Below, piece by piece: positions 8,876-15,815 of a stretch of DNA of 64,000 nt. Numbering within the stretch: the stretch's first letter is position 1; every line of letters starts with the position of its first letter. Location of the stretch: contig JAOAPE010000006.1 of NCBI GenBank assembly GCA_025462725.1, positions 43,348 through 107,347 on the forward strand. Direction: 5' to 3'. The translations under genes and the position numbers were made by a program. The stretch is from Terriglobales bacterium. Lineage in GTDB: Bacteria > Acidobacteriota > Terriglobia > Terriglobales > Acidobacteriaceae. The notes under the pieces were generated by a model that had not been told where the DNA came from, did no database searches, and saw nothing but the letters and a program-made list of their open reading frames with translations.

Positions 8876-8902
8876 AGTTTACAATGTCCGCATCGTCCAT
8901 CC

Positions 8903-9394
8903 ATGAATTCACGATCCAATGCGAACTCTGCCGTCGAGAGGCACCACGCCGAGTTGGCCCGCGCCGCTGCCGCCGCCATGCAAAAGCATTATCAGGAAAC
9001 AGTGGAGATCTGCTCTGACCTGCTCACCAGCGGTGTTTACGATGACATCGCCGAAGCCGATCCCGAATCCGCGCGCCAGTATCGCGCCGAAGCCCGGCTC
9101 ACGATGGCCACGGCCATGCATTACAACGACGCGCATTACGATGACATCCTGCGCGTTTTGAACGCCGCGCTCGAATCGCCGCTACACATCCAGAAGGACG
9201 TCTACTTCACGCTAGCAGTCCTCCATGTCTCATTCGACCATCTGCCGGAAGCGCAAGCCGCAATGGAAAAAACGCTGGCCATCATCGCCGAGTTGCGGCA
9301 ATCTGGAGCGCCCGATTCCGAACCAGCACTCTCGGCACAAGAAAAAGAGGCGCGACAGTTCTTAAAGGAAGTCGCAGAAGCGCGGACGAATTGA
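8903..9394 (+). CDS. Small helical protein, TPR-like, unknown function
   Basis: A 163-residue protein made almost wholly of amphipathic helices. HAELARAAAAAMQKHYQETVEICSDLL-type and EAQAAMEKTLAIIAELRQ segments have TPR-like spacing of small residues and aromatics, but no canonical 34-residue repeat is obvious. The ATG at 8903 is the first in-frame start outside the overlapping epimerase; the longer open frame to the left is antisense to that gene. A TACAAT box sits 17 bases before the start. The rel gene begins 68 bases downstream on the same strand. I do not recognise the family; a scaffold or protein-binding role is only inference. Confidence 0.7.
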   Translation: MNSRSNANSAVERHHAELARAAAAAMQKHYQETVEICSDLLTSGVYDDIAEADPESARQYRAEARLTMATAMHYNDAHYDDILRVLNAALESPLHIQKDVYFTLAVLHVSFDHLPEAQAAMEKTLAIIAELRQSGAPDSEPALSAQEKEARQFLKEVAEARTN

Positions 9395-9451
9395 GCAACA
9401 CTCAACGCGCTCTCGTTTTTGAGCGTGGCACAACAGACTTCCCCCTCACGC

Positions 9452-9457
9452 TATAAT
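9452..9457 (+). promoter_or_regulatory. Candidate -10 box of rel, implying a leaderless mRNA
   Basis: A perfect TATAAT ends at 9457 and the rel ATG starts at 9463, so transcription starting 7 bases after the box would begin at the start codon. No Shine-Dalgarno precedes the ATG (the upstream 15 bases are C/A/T-rich). No good -35 hexamer is visible at 16-18 bases. Confidence 0.5.
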
Positions 9458-9462
9458 CGAAC

Positions 9463-11703
9463 ATGGCGACTCTCCGCCAACAGATCGCGACTAACGTCCT
9501 CACAGTCACTAAATTCCGTGACTTGATGAAGACCGTTGCGGCCAATCGTCCCTCTGACGATCTTGAGATCATCAACAAAGCCTACAACTATTCGCTTCAG
9601 CACCACAAAGGGCAGACCCGCGCCTCCGGAGAGCCATATCTTGTCCACCCGCTCGGCGTGGCTCAAGTGCTCGCAGAAATGAAGTTGGACAGCGGCGCGA
9701 TCGCCGCTGGACTGCTGCATGACGCGATTGAAGACACCGAGGCCACTCGCGAAGACATCAAGAAGGAATTCGGCGAGCAAGTCGCGAACATAGTCGAGGG
9801 CGTCACCAAGATCGACATGATCGATGTGGCCATCAGCAAAGAGGAGCGTCAAGCGGAGAACGTCCGCAAGATGATTCTCGCTATGGTGGACGACATCCGC
9901 GTCGTGCTCATCAAGCTTGCTGACCGCCTGCACAACATGCGCACGCTCGAGCATCTTCCGCCGGAGCGGCAAGTGCAGATCGCACATGAGACCCTCGACA
10001 TTTACGCTCCCATCGCGCATCGCCTCGGCATGGGTAAAGTTCGCGGTGAGCTTGAAGACCTCGCGTTCAAGTATGTTGACCCCATCGCCTACGAGCAGAT
10101 CCGCAAAGCCGTTGAAGCGCGACGCAAATCCGGTGAAGACTTCCTCAAGAAGACCGTTGACCTCATTCAATCTAAGCTCAAAGAAAATTCCGTGGAAGCG
10201 CGCATCGAGCACCGCATCAAGCGGCTCTATAGCATCCACCAGAAACTTTTGAAGCAACGCATTACCGTGGACCAGGTCTATGACCTGCTCGCCATCCGCA
10301 TCATCACCCATTCAGTGAAAGATTGTTACACCGCGCTCGGCTCCATTCACGGCCTCTGGCGGCCTGTCCCCGGACGTATCAAAGATTTCATCGCCATGCC
10401 CCGCCCGAATCTTTATCAATCGCTGCATACCACCGTCATCGTGGAAGGCGGCATGCAGTTCGAAGTGCAGATCCGTACGGAAGAGATGCACAAGATGGCG
10501 GAAGAAGGAATCGCCGCGCACTGGAAGTACAAGAACGGTGCGCCTGTTTCCGCCCGCGATGAGCAGCGTCTCTCGTGGTTAAGGCAAGTTGTCGAGTGGC
10601 AGCAGGACGTATCCGACCCCAGTGAGTTTCTCTCCACGCTGAAAGTCGATCTCTATCCCGAAGAGGTTTACACCTTCACTCCCAAAGGGAAGGTTGTGAT
10701 CCTCTCCCGCGACGCCACACCCGTTGACTTCGCTTACACCATCCACACCGAAGTCGGACATCAATGCGTCGGCGCGCGCGTCAATGGACGCATCGTACCC
10801 CTCCGGCACAAGTTGCAGAACGGCGACGTCGTCGAGATCATGACGCAGACCGGACACACGCCCAGCCGTGATTGGCTCGGCTTCGTGAAGTCCTCGCGTT
10901 CGCGCAACAAGATCAAGCACTGGCTCAACGTTCATCAACGTGAGCGCGCCATTGAGATCGGCCGCAAGCTGATCGAGAAAGAAGCCCGAAAGTATCGCGT
11001 CACGTTGAAGGGCATTGAGGATAAGGAATTCGAGCGCGTGGCTTCGGAATACGGCCTCGGCGGAATTCCTGATCTTTACGCCGGCATCGGCTACGGGAAA
11101 TTCCCGGCCCGGCAGGTGCTCGCCCGCGTCGCTCCGGATAGCGCCGGAGCAGACGCCAAGCCACATGGCGAAGGCGAACCCGCAGGCGGCATCACCGGCG
11201 TCATCCGCCGCGTCTTCGGCGGCGGCACCAGCGGTGACAGCTCCGCCATCGTCGTCAAAGGACACGACGAGCTTCTCGTCTATCGCGCCCGCTGCTGCAA
11301 TCCCATCCGCGGCGAGCAGATCGTCGGATACATCACCCGCGGCAAAGGCGTCGCCGTGCACGCAACCGCATGTACCAACGTCACCAATCTCCTCTACGAA
11401 CCGGAACGCAAGATCGCCGTCGAGTGGTCAAAGAAGGTGGAGACCAAGGTTGGCAAGCCCGGCACCTATCCGGTGAAGATCACCGTGATGTGTGATGACC
11501 GCTCCGGCATGCTCAAACAACTCACCGCCGTCATCAGCGACGACAACACCAACATCCGCAACATCGAAGCCCGCACCGGCGACGGCGCCGCAACCATCGA
11601 CGTCGTCGTCGACATCGAAGACATGAAACACCTCGACCGCATCACCACTGGCGTCCGCAAGATCACCGGCGTGAGGGAAGTGCAAAGGGTGAAGAAGCTT
11701 TAA
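9463..11703 (+). CDS. relA: Bifunctional (p)ppGpp synthetase/hydrolase, Rel/SpoT type
   Basis: Makes and degrades (p)ppGpp for the stringent response. Domain order in the 746 residues: HD hydrolase (HPLGVAQVL, LLHDAIEDT with His86-Asp87, ADRLHNMRTL), synthetase (RIKDFIAMPRPNLYQSLHTT, EVQIRTEEMHKMAEEGIAAHWKYK), TGS (YTFTPKGKVVILSRDATPVDFAY), helical/RIS region with CCNPIRGEQIVGY, and a C-terminal ACT domain (VMCDDRSGMLKQLTAVIS). Both catalytic domains keep their hallmark residues, so both activities are expected and it may be the only long RSH enzyme. An extra stretch around residues 570-590 (glycine-rich FGGGTSGD) sits between the helical and RIS regions. Strong TATAAT just before the ATG suggests a leaderless transcript. 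SpoT is an equally valid name. Confidence 0.97.
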   Translation: MATLRQQIATNVLTVTKFRDLMKTVAANRPSDDLEIINKAYNYSLQHHKGQTRASGEPYLVHPLGVAQVLAEMKLDSGAIAAGLLHDAIEDTEATREDIKKEFGEQVANIVEGVTKIDMIDVAISKEERQAENVRKMILAMVDDIRVVLIKLADRLHNMRTLEHLPPERQVQIAHETLDIYAPIAHRLGMGKVRGELEDLAFKYVDPIAYEQIRKAVEARRKSGEDFLKKTVDLIQSKLKENSVEARIEHRIKRLYSIHQKLLKQRITVDQVYDLLAIRIITHSVKDCYTALGSIHGLWRPVPGRIKDFIAMPRPNLYQSLHTTVIVEGGMQFEVQIRTEEMHKMAEEGIAAHWKYKNGAPVSARDEQRLSWLRQVVEWQQDVSDPSEFLSTLKVDLYPEEVYTFTPKGKVVILSRDATPVDFAYTIHTEVGHQCVGARVNGRIVPLRHKLQNGDVVEIMTQTGHTPSRDWLGFVKSSRSRNKIKHWLNVHQRERAIEIGRKLIEKEARKYRVTLKGIEDKEFERVASEYGLGGIPDLYAGIGYGKFPARQVLARVAPDSAGADAKPHGEGEPAGGITGVIRRVFGGGTSGDSSAIVVKGHDELLVYRARCCNPIRGEQIVGYITRGKGVAVHATACTNVTNLLYEPERKIAVEWSKKVETKVGKPGTYPVKITVMCDDRSGMLKQLTAVISDDNTNIRNIEARTGDGAATIDVVVDIEDMKHLDRITTGVRKITGVREVQRVKKL

Positions 11704-11753
11704 CATTACATCTCGAAACGAAGTGAGGGAACTCTTTTCCTCTGCAAGAAAAT

Positions 11754-12214
11754 ATGACTACAAAGAACAATCATCAGATGCTTTGCTTTTTTGTGCTTCT
11801 CTTCGTGTGCCAGTGGAGCCTTGCCCAGACACAAGAACGGCAACCCCGGAACCGTGTAAACCGTCCTTCGTCGAGAGCCATGGCATGGTGCTTTACCGTT
11901 TTTACCGCTTCGGTTGTGGTGTGACTCCAGTTCAAGTTGAAAGTGCACCTGTTGCGAATTTTCCTGAGGAGTTGAAAAAGAAGTACAAATCTGAGGTGGT
12001 TGTCTATTCAATCAAGGTCGGTGAACACGGCATTGAGGGTTGGCACATAATATCTTTTCCTGATCCAAAACTTGTCGGTCCTGCAGGAGGCGCCATTATG
12101 AAGTACAAGTTTTCGCCAGCAACACTCAATGGGAAGCCTGTGTTGGCAGGTGTAATTGCAGAGATTCAAGTCTCAGATGGAAAGCTGCGAACTCCTTTGA
12201 AGCAGCCCTACTAG
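11754..12214 (+). pseudogene. Exported TonB-C-like protein gene with an apparent frameshift
   Basis: ATG 11754 opens a classic signal peptide (basic start, then LCFFVLLFVCQWSLAQ), but that frame ends after about 57 codons. The continuation lies one base back, in the frame ending at 12214: VESHGMVLYRFYRFGCGVTP, then EELKKKYKSEVVVYSIKV...GWHIIS...AIMKYKFSPATLNGKPV, which follows the pattern of TonB C-terminal-like domains in secreted proteins (X-G-x-V-x-x-S-V...W-x-F-x-P-A-x-x-x-G-x-P-V). Joining the two frames around 11815-11830 by restoring one missing base would give a coherent exported protein of about 150 residues. Either the gene is broken, the sequence has an error, or there is -1 frameshifting; no slippery heptamer stands out. 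No clear Shine-Dalgarno precedes either start. Confidence 0.6.
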
Positions 12215-12236
12215 AAATGACTGAGATGTCCTGGAT

Positions 12237-12716
12237 TTACTCCCACCCTCCCAACATCTTCCTCAGCTGCACAAACTGTCCTAAGTGGTACGCATTGTGA
12301 TCCGCCACCAGAAGTACTTCTCGTAATATTGTTTGCCCGTCCCCATGCGGAATGTTCGCAAATAAGTCAGCGGACTCGACCAACTCAGTCATTTCTTTCA
12401 GGTCTTCCCGAAACTCTTTCACGCTCTCCTCCCAAGCCTTCTCGCTCGGCGGCGTTTGCTCCTTAGGCCAATATCCATCCGGAAACTTCGGTGATTTATG
12501 TTTCGGGTTCCGCGTGAACTCCACGATGTCCCACTGCGCGATCCGCATATGCTCCAGCAGTTCCCATAGCGAATGGTCAGTGCCTTGCGGCTTCTTGCCG
12601 CGGATAGCGGGAGGCACATCTTTCAAGGCAGTATCAAAGTCGGCGTGGGCTCCGCCTTCTTCGAGTAAATACAAGATGTGTTTTCGTAACGATTGATCGG
12701 CAGACACTCGAGTCAT
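12237..12716 (-). CDS. DinB-fold (DfsB-like) putative metal-dependent protein
   Basis: A 159-residue four-helix-bundle protein of the DinB/YfiT superfamily, whose characterised members are thiol-dependent S-transferases or metal enzymes. The likely metal-binding histidines are in [10 protein letters not shown] near residue 50 and in the C-terminal [18 protein letters not shown] motif. The middle part ([20 protein letters not shown]) is typical of the group often annotated as damage-inducible. The ORF can also start at GTG 12719; ATG 12716 is preferred. It converges on the broken exported-protein gene. A large spacer with a strong promoter of the opposite direction lies on its other side. Substrate unknown. 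Confidence 0.85.
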   Translation of the reverse strand: MTRVSADQSLRKHILYLLEEGGAHADFDTALKDVPPAIRGKKPQGTDHSLWELLEHMRIAQWDIVEFTRNPKHKSPKFPDGYWPKEQTPPSEKAWEESVKEFREDLKEMTELVESADLFANIPHGDGQTILREVLLVADHNAYHLGQFVQLRKMLGGWE

Positions 12717-12750
12717 CACCCTCGTTCTTAGATGCTACTCCTGCATTCTG

Positions 12751-12779
12751 TCGGGTGCCCACTCTTAGCGAAGCAAGAA
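12751..12779. repeat. Possible dispersed-repeat remnant
   Basis: The stretch GGGTGCCCACTCTTAGCGAA resembles the GGGTGCCCCAC...GCG intergenic repeats I know from acidobacterial genomes. Only one copy is recognised in this window, so this rests on memory rather than on a match here. Confidence 0.25.
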
Positions 12780-12835
12780 TCGCGAATCTCCCGCTTTTGA
12801 AACTTGAAACTGGGGTCCAGCGCGACACAAAAACC

Positions 12836-12884
12836 TTGACACACAACTTCAACATAGATATAGTTAAATCATGTTACTTAACTA
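12836..12884 (+). promoter_or_regulatory. Strong sigma-70 promoter overlapped by an inverted repeat
   Basis: Perfect -35 TTGACA (12836-12841), 17-base spacer, -10 TATAGT (12859-12864). The inverted repeat TAGTTAA (12861-12867) / TTAACTA (12878-12884) with a 10-base spacer overlaps the -10 and the expected start near 12871, the position of a repressor operator. It points toward the zinc-finger gene at 13016 and hemL, leaving a leader of about 145 bases. The surrounding AT-richness contrasts with the genome. Confidence 0.75.
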
Positions 12885-13015
12885 ATAGCTAATACGCCAG
12901 ATTTCAAGACTTTACGCTTATCTCCTTTGTATTCAAAGACCAGGCCAGACTTCGCGACCCAAATTGCTGATTCCAAAAGACCGACCACCTGGGGGAGGGT
13001 GGTGGGGGAGGTTAA

Positions 13016-13294
13016 ATGACAGTTGAAATTCGAACATGCATTCACATCAAGCCTAATGGTGTCCAATGCGGGTCGCCCGCCCTGCGCGGCAAAACGCTTT
13101 GTTATTACCACATCAAGCCGCGCCAGGCCCGGCGCTCTATTTCGCTTGAAATCCCTGACCTGCACGAGCCTAGCGCCGTCACCTACGTCGTGAACCAGAT
13201 CATGGTGGGGCTCGTGCGCGGCACCATGGCCACCAAGCAAGCCAGCGCCATGCTCTACGCTCTTCAAATCGCGCAAAAGGAAAAGTCTGGCTAG
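13016..13294 (+). CDS. Small zinc-finger-like protein upstream of hemL
   Basis: A 92-residue protein. Its N-terminal half has [19 protein letters not shown] followed by LCYYH, giving Cys8, Cys18, Cys29 and His32, a plausible C-x9-C-x10-C-x2-H zinc site. The C-terminal half is one long helix ([30 protein letters not shown]). I have seen the CGSPALRGK pattern in many acidobacterial hypothetical proteins (from memory), sometimes in several copies per genome. The start is supported by GGGGGAGG 4 bases upstream. The stop codon TAG forms part of the candidate -10 of hemL, whose ATG is 10 bases further on. DNA or RNA binding is possible but not shown. Confidence 0.82.
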   Translation: MTVEIRTCIHIKPNGVQCGSPALRGKTLCYYHIKPRQARRSISLEIPDLHEPSAVTYVVNQIMVGLVRGTMATKQASAMLYALQIAQKEKSG

Positions 13295-13304
13295 AATAGC
13301 CCGC

Positions 13305-14603
13305 ATGCCTCGCAAGCTGGAAATCTCCCGCAAGTTGCAAGCGCGCGCCGAGCGCGTCATCCCCGGAGGGGTCGATTCCCCCGTGCGCGCCTTCCGCGCC
13401 GTCGGCGGAGATCCGCCGATCATCGTCCGCGGTGTCGGCGCAAATCTCTGGGACGCTGACGCAAACGAGTACATTGACTACGTCGGCTCTTGGGGACCGC
13501 TCATCCTCGGCCACGCATTTCCGGCGGTAGTGAAGGCCATCACCGTGGCCGCGAGGAATGGTGCCAGTTTCGGTGCATCCACTCCGCTCGAAGCCGAACT
13601 CGCTGAACTCATTATTCAGGCGATGCCCTCGAACGAGAAGCTGCGGTTTGTCAGCTCCGGCACGGAAGCTACAATGTCGGCGATTCGCCTCGCCCGCGCG
13701 TACACGAATCGCAAGTACATCGTGAAGTTCGAAGGCTGTTATCACGGACACGCCGACTTCCTGCTCGTCAAAGCCGGCTCCGGCGTGGCGACATTGGGAA
13801 TTCCCGGTTCCGCAGGAGTGCCCGAAGAGTTCACGCAACTCACGCTCGCGCTTCCGTACAACGATCCCGAAGCCGTGAAGAAAGCATTCAAGAAATTCAA
13901 AGGTCAGATCGCCGCAGTCATCGTTGAGCCTGTCGTTGGCAACATGGGCTGCGTACCGCCCGCGCCGGGATATCTGGAATCGCTCCGCGAACTCACCTCC
14001 AAAGACGGCGCTCTGCTGATCTTCGACGAAGTGATGACCGGCTTCCGTGTCGCATTCGGCGGAGCGCAAGAGATCTACAAGATCAAGCCGGACATCACCT
14101 GCCTAGGCAAGATCATAGGCGGAGGACTTCCGGTGGGCGCCTACGGCGCCTCCGCAAAGATCATGGACATGATCGCCCCGCTCGGTCCTGTCTATCAGGC
14201 GGGAACGCTGAGCGGAAATCCCCTCGCAATGGCCGCCGGGCTCGCCACCTTGAGACATCTCCGCGACAAAGATGACATCTACGAGAAACTGGAATTCAAC
14301 GCCAACATGCTGGTCGAAGGCGTCGCCGAAGCCGCGAAAGATGCGGGTGTAAAGCTCACCTACAACCGTGTCGGTTCGATGTTCACATGGTTCTTCCGCA
14401 AGAAGGACGGCAATGTGTGGGACTGGACGAGCGCAGAGCAGTCCGATACCGCTGGCTTTGGAAAGTTCCACCGTGCCATGCTCGACAGCGGAATCTACTT
14501 GCCGCCATCGCAGTACGAGGCGGCGTTCTTGAGCACCGCGCATTCAGTGGACGACATCGACGAGACGATTGAAGCAGCGCAGAAAGCCTTCAAAGCAATG
14601 TAG
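13305..14603 (+). CDS. hemL: Glutamate-1-semialdehyde 2,1-aminomutase
   Basis: PLP enzyme converting glutamate-1-semialdehyde to 5-aminolevulinate, the precursor of heme and other tetrapyrroles. [10 protein letters not shown] near residue 21, [17 protein letters not shown] (cofactor phosphate site), [17 protein letters not shown] (Asp241 against the pyridine nitrogen) and [17 protein letters not shown] with the Schiff-base Lys269 are all present; 432 residues is normal. No Shine-Dalgarno precedes ATG 13305; a TAGAAT at 13292-13297, overlapping the preceding stop codon, could produce a leaderless message, or the gene may be read from the strong promoter at 12836. It is tail-to-tail with the dGTPase gene with only 3 bases between stops. 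Confidence 0.97.
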   Translation: MPRKLEISRKLQARAERVIPGGVDSPVRAFRAVGGDPPIIVRGVGANLWDADANEYIDYVGSWGPLILGHAFPAVVKAITVAARNGASFGASTPLEAELAELIIQAMPSNEKLRFVSSGTEATMSAIRLARAYTNRKYIVKFEGCYHGHADFLLVKAGSGVATLGIPGSAGVPEEFTQLTLALPYNDPEAVKKAFKKFKGQIAAVIVEPVVGNMGCVPPAPGYLESLRELTSKDGALLIFDEVMTGFRVAFGGAQEIYKIKPDITCLGKIIGGGLPVGAYGASAKIMDMIAPLGPVYQAGTLSGNPLAMAAGLATLRHLRDKDDIYEKLEFNANMLVEGVAEAAKDAGVKLTYNRVGSMFTWFFRKKDGNVWDWTSAEQSDTAGFGKFHRAMLDSGIYLPPSQYEAAFLSTAHSVDDIDETIEAAQKAFKAM

Positions 14604-14606
14604 CCA

Positions 14607-15731
14607 TTAAGCTCCCGCGCAGTTTGCCCGATGTTGTTCATTGATGAAGTTGTCAGTCATGCCGGCGATGTAATCGCAGACGATGCGCGCCAGCGAAGAT
14701 TTTCCGGAATCGGCCTGCTCGCGATAGCTCGCCGGAAGCTTCTCCGGATGCGCAAGCCAGAACTGAAACATCTGCTCAATCACCTGTTCCGATTGTTCTT
14801 TGTCGCGCTTGAGTTCGGGGCTGTAGTACAGGTTGGAGTAGAGAAATTGTTTTGCTTCTTTGCGCTCGGCTTCGACTGATTCGCTGAATGAAGCCAAACG
14901 TTGCGGTGCTTCGCGAACATCGTCGAGTGTTTTTATGTTCGCATCGGCGATGCGAGATTTTGTCGTCGTGATCAGGTCGCCCGCAAGACAGTCAAGCATG
15001 CGCTTAAGTGCTTCGTTGAATTGCAATTTCTCAATCGCGTTCGGGTACCGCTTTTCCACTTCGCGAAAGAACCGTTCGAAGATGCTCACGTTTTTCCGGA
15101 TTGAAGCAAGATCGATAATTCCGGATTCAAGACCATCATCGAGATCAGCAGTGTTGTACGCGATCTCATCCGTCAGGTCTATAAGTTGTGCTTCCAGCGG
15201 AGCACGCTTATCCAGCAAATACTCCCCTAATTGCGGATACTCTGCCGCATCGTAATCCCGCGAATGTTTGATGATTCCTTCGCGGACTTCAAACGTGAGA
15301 TTCAGTCCGCGGAAATCCGCATAGCGCTGTTCGAAATGTTCCACGATGCGCAGCGCATGCAGGTTGTGGTCAAACGATTCGCCCTGTTGCTGCATGACCT
15401 CGTTCAGTGCCTTTTCGCCAGCGTGTCCGAATGGTGGATGTCCAATGTCATGCACCAGCGCAAGCGTCTCGACGAGATCAACGTTGAGTCCTAGTTCGGC
15501 AGCAATCGTGCGAGATATCTGGGCGACTTCTATCGTGTGTGTCAGGCGATTGCGGAAATGGTCTGAGAGACGATGGGTGAATACTTGCGTCTTGTTTTCC
15601 AACCGACGAAACGCCCGTGAGTGGATGACGCGATCGCGGTCTCGCTGGAAAACATCGCGATAAGCATGCTCAGGTTCCGGATGTTTGCGGCCCTTCGACA
15701 CTTCCGGTCGCGCAGCATAAGAAGCGAGCAT
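14607..15731 (-). CDS. dGTPase-like HD-domain triphosphohydrolase
   Basis: Hydrolyses a dNTP to deoxynucleoside and triphosphate, controlling dNTP pools. HD-domain ligands are visible in RNRLTHTIEVAQ (His near residue 65), LALVHDIGHPPFGHAGE (His-Asp near 93-94) and YNTADLDDG (Asp). The N-terminal DRDRVIHSRAFRRLENKTQVF is the family signature. At 374 residues it belongs to the shorter dGTPase-like type-2 group, not the 505-residue E. coli type. The ATG at 15731 is the first in-frame start. It lies downstream of a minus-strand terminator and so is probably transcribed on its own. Nucleotide preference is not deducible. Confidence 0.93.
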   Translation of the reverse strand: MLASYAARPEVSKGRKHPEPEHAYRDVFQRDRDRVIHSRAFRRLENKTQVFTHRLSDHFRNRLTHTIEVAQISRTIAAELGLNVDLVETLALVHDIGHPPFGHAGEKALNEVMQQQGESFDHNLHALRIVEHFEQRYADFRGLNLTFEVREGIIKHSRDYDAAEYPQLGEYLLDKRAPLEAQLIDLTDEIAYNTADLDDGLESGIIDLASIRKNVSIFERFFREVEKRYPNAIEKLQFNEALKRMLDCLAGDLITTTKSRIADANIKTLDDVREAPQRLASFSESVEAERKEAKQFLYSNLYYSPELKRDKEQSEQVIEQMFQFWLAHPEKLPASYREQADSGKSSLARIVCDYIAGMTDNFINEQHRANCAGA

Positions 15732-15763
15732 GGCAAGAGTTTATAACTCGCAGCGCGCAATGC

Positions 15764-15796
15764 AAAAACAAAAGGCACAGTCCGCAGACTGTGCCT
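15764..15796 (-). terminator. Intrinsic terminator of the TPR gene
   Basis: Perfect 10-bp stem AGGCACAGTC (15773-15782) / GACTGTGCCT (15787-15796) with a 4-base loop. On the minus strand it is followed by TTTTGTTTTT (complement of 15764-15772). It lies 20 bases after the stop of the TPR gene. Confidence 0.9.
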
Positions 15797-15815
15797 CGCT
15801 TGGAGATAGAACTAA

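Noticed and set aside
8354..8902. N-terminal extension of the 8903 gene
   Set aside because: It is antisense to the epimerase gene; the gene proper starts at ATG 8903.
9427..9441. Sigma-54 promoter (TGGCAC) before rel
   Set aside because: The -12 TTGC element is missing; the TATAAT box is the better promoter.
9451..11361. Two long minus-strand open frames (286 and 260 codons)
   Set aside because: Both lie antisense to the Rel gene and have D/V/A/H-rich shadow composition without motifs.
11706..12011. 101-codon minus-strand open frame over the signal-peptide region
   Set aside because: It has no domain or start context, and the signal peptide with the TonB-C-like domain on the plus strand explains the region better.
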